64,000 bases of DNA from Pedobacter hiemivivus (GTDB lineage: Bacteria > Bacteroidota > Bacteroidia > Sphingobacteriales > Sphingobacteriaceae): the NCBI RefSeq assembly GCF_004331685.1, contig NZ_SJSM01000011.1, positions 1 through 64,000 of the forward strand, given 5' to 3'. Position 1 is the first letter of the stretch. The number at the start of each line of letters is the position of its first letter. Positions 43,554-53,065 of this stretch are shown here, piece by piece. A model generated the notes under the pieces. The model was not told the origin of the DNA, did no database searches, and was given only the letters and a program-made list of their open reading frames with translations. The position numbers were made by a program, and so were the translations under genes.

Positions 43554-45095
43554 TTAGTATTCAATTAATCCCCAGCCTGGGTTAGGTACAAGGTTTCCAT
43601 TTTCTTGTATTTCTACCAGAGGTATCGGTAATGCGTAGCGATAATCGTTTGGTGCAACCGTGATGTTATACTGCTTGTTGAAAAAGGTGAGATTTCTGGT
43701 GATGGTTTTATTGGCATAACGTTTCAAATCCAACCAGCGTTTATCAGTATCACCAAAGAATTCTCTTCTTCTTTCGTTGATAATTTCTTGCAGTAGGGGA
43801 GCACCACTTAAGCCTGTAAAATTTCCTGCATTCCTAAAAGCACGGAATTTATTTAACGTAATTAGAGCATCGCCTTCGGCACCTAAGCGGTATTGGGCTT
43901 CTATCAGCATCATGTAAGCTTCCTCTGGCTTAAATATGCAGGTGTGCCCGCCTTTAGTACTTCCATCTGCCACACCGTCAGATGGCCAGCCCCAGTTTAA
44001 TATCTTTCCAGCTGCGCCTATTTTACCACCTGCCCTTGCCGGGTTCGTGTTAAAATAGTTCTCTACGCGGATATCTGTGCTGGTAAATAAAGCCGCAAAG
44101 TCTGCATTTAAGGGGATGTTGAATGGCGCAAATCCTATATATTGGAATTCTGATCCATAAATGGGTGAAAAGACGCTCTGCGTATTGCTCTGTTGAAAAA
44201 TGACTGGATAGTTAGCATCCTTTCCTGCATATGCATTCATGCGGGCCAAAGCTGTAGTGGGTATTAATGCATCTACCGATTCCAGGGCTGCAAGGCTATG
44301 TGTTTTAACCTGTGCATAGTCACCGGCTTCTTTGGCTGGAGATTCAGCTTTGTACCAATACACCTGTGCCAACAGATGGCTGATGTAACGTTTATTGTAT
44401 AACGCGCTAAATCCAGTAGCCGGAATGGTACGGTTCACCATTTCTAACGCTTTATTCAGGTCTTCTAAAATTATTTTATACGCTCCGGCATGGGTTTCAC
44501 GCTTTGGTTTGATACCTAGTACACCTTCTCCAGTATGTAGATAAATAGGGATACCCATATCAGCTTTATTGTATATACCATAATATTGTAGCAGCTTAAA
44601 TAAAGAGTAAGCACGATTGGCGTACATTTCGCCAAGCAATTGATCCCGTTCTGTATCACTTACATTCTTTATTGTACCAATCTGATCAATTAGGCTGTTT
44701 AAAAAGCCAACAATTTCATAATGATGTGACCACAACATCGTAGATGTAGCCTGCTGGTTCCACAACAATAAATCAGCATAGCCTTTTTCTGTAGGCATCG
44801 AGAAGTTGTTGGGAATCATATAGCTGGTTCGAAGTCCGGATTCGAAATCGATGTCATCTGAATAAGCGCCAAACATGAGTGTGGCAAGCGTAGGGCAGGC
44901 CGGGACGATCTGACCATATAATGGTTTCACTCTCGGAGTAACCACCCCGCGAAGGTAGGCACCTAACAGGGCCTTTACATCCGTAACGGTGGTTACTGTA
45001 CGTTGGTTCTTTGCGGGAAGATCCAGGTATTTTTTACAACCTGTAAAAAGTCCGAAAACCAGGATCAAATATGTAATAACTATTTTATGTCTCAT
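43554..45095 (-). CDS. SusD/RagB-family surface lipoprotein
   Basis: 513 residues from the ATG at 45095; the frame runs on to a TTG at 45104. Lipobox FTGC is near residue 20. SusD features include TPR-like helices (EMYANRAYSLFKLLQYYGIY), EEAYMMLIEAQYRLG, INERRREFFGDTDKRWLDLKR and the terminal LPIPLVEIQENGNL-type motif. Acts as the lid of the SusC pore and captures substrate at the cell surface. Forms a pair with the upstream SusC. Confidence 0.95.
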   Translation of the reverse strand: MRHKIVITYLILVFGLFTGCKKYLDLPAKNQRTVTTVTDVKALLGAYLRGVVTPRVKPLYGQIVPACPTLATLMFGAYSDDIDFESGLRTSYMIPNNFSMPTEKGYADLLLWNQQATSTMLWSHHYEIVGFLNSLIDQIGTIKNVSDTERDQLLGEMYANRAYSLFKLLQYYGIYNKADMGIPIYLHTGEGVLGIKPKRETHAGAYKIILEDLNKALEMVNRTIPATGFSALYNKRYISHLLAQVYWYKAESPAKEAGDYAQVKTHSLAALESVDALIPTTALARMNAYAGKDANYPVIFQQSNTQSVFSPIYGSEFQYIGFAPFNIPLNADFAALFTSTDIRVENYFNTNPARAGGKIGAAGKILNWGWPSDGVADGSTKGGHTCIFKPEEAYMMLIEAQYRLGAEGDALITLNKFRAFRNAGNFTGLSGAPLLQEIINERRREFFGDTDKRWLDLKRYANKTITRNLTFFNKQYNITVAPNDYRYALPIPLVEIQENGNLVPNPGWGLIEY

Positions 45096-45106
45096 GACTT
45101 CCAATT

Positions 45107-48100
45107 TTAAAATCCTACAGTTAATGAAAGGGTATATGCTTTGGTGTTTGGATACCCAAAAGTGGTTTGAGTTTCCGGGTCAGTACCACTATAGTTACTT
45201 ACCATGAATAAATTGTTAGCAACCAACGTGGCTTTTAGCGTTTTTAATGCCGTTTGCTTTAACAAGCTTTTTGGAGCTCTCCAAGAGAATGACATTTCAT
45301 TACATTTTAGATAATTTCCTTTTTCCAGGTCAGTAGAAATTAAATATTGTGTATAACTTGAGGTGCCGTTTTTATAGAGCGGAATATTTGTAATGTCTCC
45401 AACTTGAGCCCATCTGTTAAGGTTCTCCTTAAGCCTGTTGGTTCTGCTTGCTGTAATGTCATCAGGATTTAAAGTAGGTCCTTCACGTCTATCTCTGAAG
45501 CCCATAATTTGATTGCCCGTAGCAAGTACAAAAGTAGTAGCAAACTCAAGACTCTTGTAGATAAAACGGGTACTAAAGCCACCATAAAGTTCCGGATCCC
45601 TATGTCCCAAGTAAGAGGTAACATAATCTGATTGCAGCACAGCGGTTGATGTTTTACTTAGATCTACTAGTTCATCCGTATAGGACGTTACTACTTCTGT
45701 GCCTACCAGTTCTGTTTTTTTCTTTTTGGCATATACCATTAAACTTCCGTTTTCGGGATCAACATGAGAGAACTTATAGCCATACCATCCATTTACCGGG
45801 TAACCTTGAATATTTCTGGTAGCTGAATTGGCAATGTTTGGTACAGTTTTCTCAAAAATATTATCCAAATTGTTTTTAACCCGGGTAATGTTTCCACTTA
45901 CTTCCCAAAGCAAATCTTTGGTTTTAATGGCTTCAAATCTAGCAGATATCTCAAAACCCTTATTGCTCATTGTACCAATGTTTACAATTGCCGATGGTCT
46001 ACCTACGGATGGGGGAGTGGTGGTATTGTCCAGTAAATCATTAACCTTTTCTTTAAAATACCTGAACTCCGTGTTGATTCTTCCATTAAATAAGGAAATT
46101 TCGGCGCCTAAATTGGTCTCTTGTTTCTTTTCCCATTTAATCACAGGATTTCCATAAGCGAATGCCTGTGCCACAGCAATGTTGTTGTAAACGTTTGTTC
46201 CTAAAGTATAAGTGTGGAAAGGCAAAGCGCTTCTGTTGATACTCCCACGATAGCCATAACCCATTGAAAGGACAAGACGACTGATTATGGAATTGTATTT
46301 TTCTAAGAAGCTTTCATTGTGCGCATTCCATTTTACACCGGCGGACCAAAGTGGCGAGAATTGATTGTTAGAACCAATAATATCCACTCCATCATATCTT
46401 AGATTTCCATTAAATACATAACGGTCATTATACGAATATACCAATGATCCGATGTAAGAGGCATTTCTATTTTCGCGGGTCGATGTACCGCCAAACCTGG
46501 AAAGATCAAGATTCATGAACCTTGTGTCAGGAACCAAGTCCCAGCTTGGATAGCCGGCAATGGCATATTCCTGTAAATAAATGGGATTAAAATGATTAAA
46601 TCTGTCGTTAAGAATAGCGCCAAATTCAAAAGCTGTAAATGCCTGAACAAAATGTTTATTTATTTTTTTCATATATTCAAGCGTATTCCGGACGGTATAG
46701 TCCATTGTTCTTCCAGTTTTTTCCTCCAGAAAACCACGGTTATAATCGGATAAGACATTGGAATTTGAAGAAGATTTATTTAGCCAGTTATTTATCCATG
46801 ACCTATAGGTCCCAGCATAAGATTCATCTTTATCATGCACACTAGTGTAAGATCCTGATACGTTTCCGGTATACTTAAACCCTTTCAAAAAGTTATATTC
46901 AACACCTATTTGTCCACGCACATTCCCATAGTTATTAGTTAGCTTATTCTCCCTCAATTCCCTTAGAATATTAAAATTACTGTATTGTAATGCAGGGGCA
47001 GTTCCTATGGTATAAGGAATCTCCCTATACGTCATGTCAGCAGCATAAGAACCATCGACATTATAAGGTTTCTCATAAGGATTGGCAAATACAGCATATT
47101 TGAATGGATCCATGCCAGCCTGCCCCTCAACATTTCTCTTGATGGTGGAATATAGGTTCAGATTAACTAACAATTTATTAGTAATGAACCTCGAAAGCTT
47201 CATGTTAAAACCGGCTGTTTGAAACTTATTTTCGATTAGGCTACCCTGCGAATTTTGATAATTAAGCGATGTAAAATAGGTTGTTTTTGTATTTCCACCA
47301 CTCATACTAATGTTGTGAGACTGACTAAAGGCATTTCTATACAACTCATCAATCCAGTTGGTATTGGTTTGACCGAGCTGTGCAATTTTTTGTTCTGCCT
47401 CCGCCGATGTCATAGCGCCATTCTCGACTAGGTTTAGCAACTGACCAACACGGCCACTTCTCTCGTAAGACATGTGGAAATTGTTATATAAATCGCGTTC
47501 AAATCCAATCTTTTCCTGACTGTTCATAAACTTGAACTTATTTTCAGGCTTTTGTGTAATGCCGAATTTTCCTGAATAATTGATATAATCGCTACCTGCT
47601 TTACCTGTTTTTGTGGTAATCACAATTACACCGTTTGCAGCTCTTGATCCATAAATGGCGGCTGCTGTGGCATCTTTTAGAATAGTGATCGTTTCGATAT
47701 TTTCAGGAGGAATATTTCCAATACCATTTGAAATCAGGGCATTCATACCTCCAGAAACTTCTCCCTCTTGTAATGGCATTCCATCAAGCACATACAATGG
47801 CTCAACATTACCAGTAAGGGTATTTACACCTCTGATGATAATTTGTCCCGTTTCTCCTGGACGACCAGTTACACTTCTCACATATACACCCGGAAGTTTT
47901 CCTGCAAGCGCTTTGTCAAATGTGGTTATCCCAGAATTTTCCAGATCTTTTGCAGTAGCAATCGCAACAGAACCAACTGCAACATTTCTACTAAGTTGTT
48001 GTAGTCCAGTACTGATAATTACTGCTTCCTCTAAGCGAGTTAGCCCTTCATGGAGTATGATTGAAATTGGTCTTTTTAAATCAGCAATGGCTACTCTTTT

Positions 48101-48652
48101 GGTATTGTAACCTACATAAGAGACCAGTAGGACTGCATCTGCAGGTACAGAGCTTAATCTGAATTTTCCCTGACCATCTGTCTTGGTAAACAAATCGGTT
48201 TGCATCACTTTAATTGTTGCACCTGGAATAGGGTGGCCAAGGGTATCAGTTACTTTTCCTTCCAAGACGATATTTAGTGTAGCCTTTTCACGTTCATTTT
48301 CTCTCAGGATAACGGTTTTATCCACAAGAGAAAAGGTAAATGGTTGGTCTTTAAAACACTGTTTTAAAACATCAATCAGATCGATATTTTTAACATTTAT
48401 CGTTACAGGTTTTGCTTTCTTTAATAAGTCTAGCTTGTAAATAAAATCGAAACCGCTTTGCTGACGAATGTCATTTATAACCATATCAAGAGAGGCATTC
48501 TTTTTATTGATTGTTATTTTTTGTGCAAAGCTAGTGGCACTGACTTGCATTACAGTTGCTATTAATAAAACGGTGGTTAGTCGCATAATGAGCAGGAATT
48601 TATAGATATAGCCCAAAGGTATACCCGGTTTTTTGGTATATATTTTATACAT
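45107..48652 (-). CDS. SusC/RagA-family TonB-dependent transporter with STN domain
   Basis: 1181 residues. The long N-terminal leader with MRLTTVLLIATVMQVSATSF as signal core is common in Pedobacter. An STN secretin/TonB domain is at about 55-115, so it can talk to the FecR anti-sigma factor. A carboxypeptidase-like repeat is at about 130-205 (GKVTDTLGHPIPGATIKV). The plug has KDATAAAIYGSRAANGVIVI. A 22-strand type barrel ends in F. Imports a large substrate with TonB energy and signals its presence. Confidence 0.96.
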   Translation of the reverse strand: MYKIYTKKPGIPLGYIYKFLLIMRLTTVLLIATVMQVSATSFAQKITINKKNASLDMVINDIRQQSGFDFIYKLDLLKKAKPVTINVKNIDLIDVLKQCFKDQPFTFSLVDKTVILRENEREKATLNIVLEGKVTDTLGHPIPGATIKVMQTDLFTKTDGQGKFRLSSVPADAVLLVSYVGYNTKRVAIADLKRPISIILHEGLTRLEEAVIISTGLQQLSRNVAVGSVAIATAKDLENSGITTFDKALAGKLPGVYVRSVTGRPGETGQIIIRGVNTLTGNVEPLYVLDGMPLQEGEVSGGMNALISNGIGNIPPENIETITILKDATAAAIYGSRAANGVIVITTKTGKAGSDYINYSGKFGITQKPENKFKFMNSQEKIGFERDLYNNFHMSYERSGRVGQLLNLVENGAMTSAEAEQKIAQLGQTNTNWIDELYRNAFSQSHNISMSGGNTKTTYFTSLNYQNSQGSLIENKFQTAGFNMKLSRFITNKLLVNLNLYSTIKRNVEGQAGMDPFKYAVFANPYEKPYNVDGSYAADMTYREIPYTIGTAPALQYSNFNILRELRENKLTNNYGNVRGQIGVEYNFLKGFKYTGNVSGSYTSVHDKDESYAGTYRSWINNWLNKSSSNSNVLSDYNRGFLEEKTGRTMDYTVRNTLEYMKKINKHFVQAFTAFEFGAILNDRFNHFNPIYLQEYAIAGYPSWDLVPDTRFMNLDLSRFGGTSTRENRNASYIGSLVYSYNDRYVFNGNLRYDGVDIIGSNNQFSPLWSAGVKWNAHNESFLEKYNSIISRLVLSMGYGYRGSINRSALPFHTYTLGTNVYNNIAVAQAFAYGNPVIKWEKKQETNLGAEISLFNGRINTEFRYFKEKVNDLLDNTTTPPSVGRPSAIVNIGTMSNKGFEISARFEAIKTKDLLWEVSGNITRVKNNLDNIFEKTVPNIANSATRNIQGYPVNGWYGYKFSHVDPENGSLMVYAKKKKTELVGTEVVTSYTDELVDLSKTSTAVLQSDYVTSYLGHRDPELYGGFSTRFIYKSLEFATTFVLATGNQIMGFRDRREGPTLNPDDITASRTNRLKENLNRWAQVGDITNIPLYKNGTSSYTQYLISTDLEKGNYLKCNEMSFSWRAPKSLLKQTALKTLKATLVANNLFMVSNYSGTDPETQTTFGYPNTKAYTLSLTVGF

Positions 48653-48714
48653 TTGATTTGGTTATAAAGTTGATACTGTTGTAGAAAATATTGTTGACTA
48701 AATGCCAATCATTG

Positions 48715-48741
48715 GCCAGGAGTGTTTGCAGCACCTCTGGC
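48715..48741. terminator. Hairpin in the FecR-SusC gap
   Basis: GCCAGGAGTG and CACCTCTGGC pair with one mismatch and one G-T pair around a 7-nt loop, followed on the plus strand by TTTTT. On the minus strand it lies in the mRNA leader between fecR and susC, and could attenuate or stabilise the susC message. Confidence 0.4.
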
Positions 48742-48776
48742 TTTTTAGCATTCTAGCCTTATAATTGTTTAGGTAG

Positions 48777-49886
48777 TTATTTCGTCACAATTACCCTCCT
48801 TCCTTCAATTTTAAAATGAACATCTCCGGTTTTTTCTATAATATTTAATAGAGCAGAAAGACTTTTTGCTCTTGAGATCTTTGCTACAAAGGGGTCAGAT
48901 GCAGGTTTTACTTCATAAATAACATCAACGTTGTACCATCTGGATACTTTATTCATGATGCTTTCCAGGCTCTCATTGAAATTAAAATAGCCATTTTTCC
49001 AGGCTACGGCTTCTTCTAGGTCTACTTGGTTATTAATTGAAATCGTATGGCCTGAAATAATTGATTGTTGACCAGGGATAAGTGTTTTTCCAGTTTTTTC
49101 TATTGAATTGACTACATAGATGCTTCCCTCTAATAACGTTGTTTTTACACTTGCTTCGTCTTCATATGCATCGATGTTAAAATGTGTGCCCAATACTTTT
49201 ACATCCTGATCTGCACTTTTAACAATAAAAGGGTGTTTTTTATCTTTTGCGACTTCGAAATAGGCTTCACCCTTTAACTCGACCTTACGTTCAGTGACAT
49301 TGGCAAATGTAGAAGGAAATTTCAAACTACTGGCTGCATTGAGCCAAACTTTGGTGCCATCTGGCAACTGGATTTGGTAAGTTCCGCCTCGGGGTGTAGT
49401 TATACTGGCCATTTCATTCTCCTTAGTCTGTGCTGTAGAATTGATAGCCGTGTTATCATTATATCTTAAATCTTTACCAATAACCAGCCCTGTTTTTGCA
49501 TTGCTAAGTTGTATGGTTTTACCGTTACCTAGTGTCAGAGTTGCTTTGTTACCTCCTGGTGCAATATCGGTTTGATTTGCAATTTTAGCATCTGGGGTTA
49601 CGATTACAGGACGAGAGGAGTAAAACCAGATACTCATCGATATAACAGCAATAGCAGCTGCCGCCACAGAAATGCGTGGCCAAAGGTTAATCTTTTTAGT
49701 GTTTATAGTTTTTGAAATGGTGTCCCACATTTCAATGTGGTTTTGCGGATAAGTCTGATCTTCTTCTTCTGACTCATTTTTTTTGATTTCGCTCAACAAC
49801 CAGTATTGCACTAATGCTTCCTCTTCCTTATTTACTTTACCATGTAAATATCTATCTAAAAGATTTGCCGCTTTTTTGGTATTCAT
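48777..49886 (-). CDS. FecR-family anti-sigma factor
   Basis: 369 residues. The cytoplasmic N-terminus binds the sigma factor. A single membrane helix lies at about 71-89 (ISVAAAAIAVISMSIWFYSS). The FecR domain follows (TPRGGTYQIQLPDGTKVWLN, GEAYFEVAKDKKHPFIV). A C-terminal STN-like part (NESLESIMNKVSRWYNVDV) contacts the SusC signalling domain. It lies between the sigma gene and susC, as expected for trans-envelope signalling. Confidence 0.95.
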   Translation of the reverse strand: MNTKKAANLLDRYLHGKVNKEEEALVQYWLLSEIKKNESEEEDQTYPQNHIEMWDTISKTINTKKINLWPRISVAAAAIAVISMSIWFYSSRPVIVTPDAKIANQTDIAPGGNKATLTLGNGKTIQLSNAKTGLVIGKDLRYNDNTAINSTAQTKENEMASITTPRGGTYQIQLPDGTKVWLNAASSLKFPSTFANVTERKVELKGEAYFEVAKDKKHPFIVKSADQDVKVLGTHFNIDAYEDEASVKTTLLEGSIYVVNSIEKTGKTLIPGQQSIISGHTISINNQVDLEEAVAWKNGYFNFNESLESIMNKVSRWYNVDVIYEVKPASDPFVAKISRAKSLSALLNIIEKTGDVHFKIEGRRVIVTK

Positions 49887-49971
49887 GCTATTTATAGGTT
49901 GCTTTTATTTGTCGATGTATAAGTATTACCCATAGACTTCAAAAAGTAGTAGAAAAAAAAATAAAATAATT

Positions 49972-50562
49972 TTAGCGGCGCATTAGGGCAAGGAGAATGA
50001 GCCCTGTGTTTCCATACTTATCTACATTTGTACGAATGATCTTGAGGGCATTGCTAACTTGTTTTCTGACCGTGTTTTCGGCAATACCCAGCTGTGCGGC
50101 AATGTCTTTATAAGAAAGGTCCTTTTGGCGACTGAGTTCAAAGATGGTCTTCATTTTTCCTGGAAGTTGGCTAATTTCCTTTTCAATCAGGCTGTATAAT
50201 ATTTCAACATCATAATCAGGACCTTGTTCTTCCATGATTTCATACTGAAATTGTGCTAGTGAATTCAGGTAGTCACTCTTTAGGCGACCTTTTCTAATGA
50301 ACTTTAATACGTTGTTTTGCGCAGCAATGTATAAATATGCTGCCAAATTGCCTTCTGTCCTGATGTTATTGCATTTGTCCCAAATCTTAATAAAAAGATC
50401 TTGAACCACATCCTTGGATGCTTCTCCATCTCGGAGCATTTGGTTTACCTGATAATATATTTTGGGCGCATACCTATCATAGATTTCATTAAAGGCTTTC
50501 TGATCGCCTTGTTTAAGAAAATCCAGTAACTGTTGGTCAGTAAATGCGCCATAGGCTACCAT
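49972..50562 (-). CDS. ECF sigma factor of the SusCD locus
   Basis: 196 residues from the ATG at 50562, which is preceded by AGGGGGA at a good ribosome-binding distance. A longer frame to 50655 adds 31 residues outside the family. Region 2 is YDRYAPKIYYQVNQMLRDGE...DVVQDLFIKIWDK. Region 4 is LSYKDIAAQLGIAENTVRKQ with its HTH. It would switch on its own SusCD operon when FecR relays substrate binding. Confidence 0.94.
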   Translation of the reverse strand: MVAYGAFTDQQLLDFLKQGDQKAFNEIYDRYAPKIYYQVNQMLRDGEASKDVVQDLFIKIWDKCNNIRTEGNLAAYLYIAAQNNVLKFIRKGRLKSDYLNSLAQFQYEIMEEQGPDYDVEILYSLIEKEISQLPGKMKTIFELSRQKDLSYKDIAAQLGIAENTVRKQVSNALKIIRTNVDKYGNTGLILLALMRR

Positions 50563-50689
50563 TATAATTATTCCCCCTTTGCTTAGTTGTTGAATTCTAC
50601 GCAAGGTAAAATATTTAAACGCATATTCCCACAGCACTTCTTTAAAACTTATCATTATAGCAATGATTTTTTCGAAGAATAATGACTTT

Positions 50690-50718
50690 TGAGATAGGGG
50701 AGAGATTTTCGTATCTCA
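50690..50718. promoter_or_regulatory. Inverted repeat before the AraC-Ogt gene
   Basis: TGAGATA and TATCTCA (7 bp each, 15-bp spacer) lie 71 bp before the ATG at 50789, in the gap shared with the ECF sigma gene. A possible regulator site; nothing else supports it. Confidence 0.35.
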
Positions 50719-50788
50719 TAGATCAGCAAGTTCCGGGTGTTTATAACAAAAATTTCTTTCGACCTTTGGATTATAAGAATTATGATAT

Positions 50789-51637
50789 ATGACTGAACAA
50801 GAAAATATCAATTATAAGCGAATTGCAGAAGCAATAGCATATATCAAAGCAAATTTTAAATCGCAACCTAACCTTGACGAGGTTGCAAAGGAAGTTAATT
50901 TAAGTCCATTTCATTTTCAAAGACTTTTTAGCGAATGGGCAGGAACCAGCCCGAAGAAATTCTTACAATACACCACTGTAGAATATGCTAAAACGCTTTT
51001 AAAAGAAAATCAAGCAACGTTGTTTGAAACTACTCATGAAGCAGGACTTTCGGGGACAGGGCGATTACATGACTTGTTTATCAACATAGAAGGGATGACG
51101 CCTGCCGAATACAAAAATGGAGGAAAAGCACTGACTATTAATTACACTTTTGCAGAAAGTCCTTTTGGAGATATTCTGGTGGCGTCTACTGAAAAAGGAA
51201 TTTGTTATATGGCGTTCTCCGATAATGAAGCCGTTGCTTTTTCAATGATGCAAAACCATTTTCCAAATGCTTATTTCAAACAAAATACTGATTTAATTCA
51301 GCAAAACGCACTCTATATTTTCAGTCAGGATTGGTCGAAACTTAACGAAATCAAACTGCACCTAAAAGGAACTGATTTTCAATTAAAAGTGTGGGAAACA
51401 CTTTTGAAAATCCCATTGGGGCAGCTAACCACTTATGGAGCTATTGCTAATCAAATTGAAAGCCCAAATGCTTCGAGAGCAGTAGGTACAGCAATTGGCC
51501 ATAACCCTGTTGCATTCCTAATTCCTTGTCATCGGGTAATTCAATCTACAGGTGTGTTTGGCGGGTACATGTGGGGAAATACAAGAAAAACAGCCATTAT
51601 TGGTTGGGAAGGAGCAAAAAAGCAGTTAGAATTTTAA
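50789..51637 (+). CDS. AraC-type regulator fused to O6-alkylguanine-DNA methyltransferase
   Basis: 282 residues. An AraC HTH pair is at about 10-105 (NLDEVAKEVNLSPFHFQRLF; LHDLFINIEGMTPAEYKN). The Ogt/MGMT domain is at about 115-280, with the acceptor IPCHRV (Cys247) and the arginine finger NASRAVGTA (Arg230). It corresponds to the C-terminal two thirds of Ada, without the zinc-binding, phosphotriester-sensing N-domain. It repairs alkylated guanine, but how it would sense damage is unclear. Confidence 0.93.
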   Translation: MTEQENINYKRIAEAIAYIKANFKSQPNLDEVAKEVNLSPFHFQRLFSEWAGTSPKKFLQYTTVEYAKTLLKENQATLFETTHEAGLSGTGRLHDLFINIEGMTPAEYKNGGKALTINYTFAESPFGDILVASTEKGICYMAFSDNEAVAFSMMQNHFPNAYFKQNTDLIQQNALYIFSQDWSKLNEIKLHLKGTDFQLKVWETLLKIPLGQLTTYGAIANQIESPNASRAVGTAIGHNPVAFLIPCHRVIQSTGVFGGYMWGNTRKTAIIGWEGAKKQLEF

Positions 51638-51811
51638 GCTAGGTAGTGTCTATAAAACAAAAAAACGCCCTCATGATCTGTTTTTTCTTTCTATGGGAAC
51701 TGAAGAAGATGGGAGAGTACGGGAGAAATACTTTTATATGTAAATTAAAAACATTAGATTGGTTTTATGCATTAGTAGACGCAGTTTTACTAATGATCAA
51801 GCAATCATCTC

Positions 51812-53032
51812 ATGGAGCAATCAGATCTTTCTGAACAAAAATTTAATGCCATTTTTACTTATGCACCTATCGGATTGGTAGAAGTTGACCAGAATGGTAA
51901 AATAATAAGGTTGAATTTAATGGGGCAGGCCTTGTTAAATCCCTTATTTGAGATTTACCAGATTGATACGGAGCACATTTACCCAATGCTTGATTGTATC
52001 TTCCCAGGAGTTTCCCAAAAAATTCAGGATTACAAAGACCCTATGGGGCAGATTATTTACAATCATTTGCACTGTTTTAAACTACCTTCTCCAAACGACC
52101 AGTTCGAAAAGCATTTCCAGTTCAACATTACTAAAATGTTTGAGGACTGTATCATTATTGGCTTTGAAGACCTTACCAATAAGTATCTAGAAGAAAAAGC
52201 CATGCAACAGGCTAAGTTGGATAATGCCGTGGCACAAGGGAAATTCGAAATCGCATCCGAAGTACTGCACGATATAGGCAATGCAGTAGTTGGTTTTGGC
52301 TCTTATTTGAGACGTATCAGTCGTTCCATGGAACAGAACAATGTAGCGAACTTGGAAAATATAGTCCTGTTTCTAAAAGGACAGCAAGCTGCTTTAGATA
52401 CTGCATTGGGTCAGGAAAAAGCCGAAGCACTGGTGAATTTAATGGAAGGAATTACCAAAACGCAAAAAGATAGCTACGAAGAAACCAATGGCTCCATTGC
52501 CGAACAGTTCAATATCATCAGCCATATTCAGGAGATATTGACTATACAGCGCCATTATGTAACTGGTCATGGTGCACCGGAACGCAAAGCTGTTAATCTG
52601 AAAGAGATTATTCATGATTGTCAGTCCATGCTGTTCGCTTCTTATGATAAAAAGGGCATTACCCTAAATTTTAATGCTGCTGAGCAAATGCCAATGATTA
52701 AAGGTGACCGCACCAAACTGATGCAGGTGATTTTAAACTTGCTTAAAAATAGTGTAGAGGCAATTGACATGGATGCTCCCCAAAAGAGAATCACTATTGA
52801 TTTGCAGTTGAAAGATAAAATGCTACAGCTGCGCATACAGGATACCGGTAAGGGCTTCGACACCGACACGGCAGCCAGGATTTTTGAGCGGGGATTTACC
52901 ACTAAAGACACGGGTACCGGCCTGGGTTTGTACAATTGCAGGTCTATTATAGAGAGCCATGCAGGCTCCATAGACGTGCAAAGCGAAGGCGCTAACCGGG
53001 GTGCAACAACCCTGATCAGGTTTGCCAGTTAA
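51812..53032 (+). CDS. Soluble sensor histidine kinase with PAS domain
   Basis: 406 residues with no membrane helix. A PAS domain is at about 10-125 (FNAIFTYAPIGLVEVDQNGK). The phospho-acceptor region is ASEVLHDIGNAVVGFGSYL (His153); the LHDIGN form departs from the usual HELRNP. HATPase_c shows NLLKNSVEAI, DTGKGFD and GTGLGLYNCRSII. It precedes a receiver-kinase hybrid by 33 bp and is likely cotranscribed, so a direct phosphorelay between the two is plausible. Confidence 0.9.
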   Translation: MEQSDLSEQKFNAIFTYAPIGLVEVDQNGKIIRLNLMGQALLNPLFEIYQIDTEHIYPMLDCIFPGVSQKIQDYKDPMGQIIYNHLHCFKLPSPNDQFEKHFQFNITKMFEDCIIIGFEDLTNKYLEEKAMQQAKLDNAVAQGKFEIASEVLHDIGNAVVGFGSYLRRISRSMEQNNVANLENIVLFLKGQQAALDTALGQEKAEALVNLMEGITKTQKDSYEETNGSIAEQFNIISHIQEILTIQRHYVTGHGAPERKAVNLKEIIHDCQSMLFASYDKKGITLNFNAAEQMPMIKGDRTKLMQVILNLLKNSVEAIDMDAPQKRITIDLQLKDKMLQLRIQDTGKGFDTDTAARIFERGFTTKDTGTGLGLYNCRSIIESHAGSIDVQSEGANRGATTLIRFAS

Positions 53033-53065
53033 ATTTATCAATTCATCTTCCCTAAATTTTTTATA

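Noticed and set aside
47655..48110. Plus-strand open frame of 151 codons opposite the SusC plug region
   Set aside because: The opposite strand carries clear SusC motifs; this frame has Ser/Pro-rich random composition.
51646..51834. Open frame of 62 codons before the PAS kinase
   Set aside because: No ATG at its start, runs into the kinase gene, and has no recognisable sequence. The 51638-51811 gap otherwise shows nothing clear.
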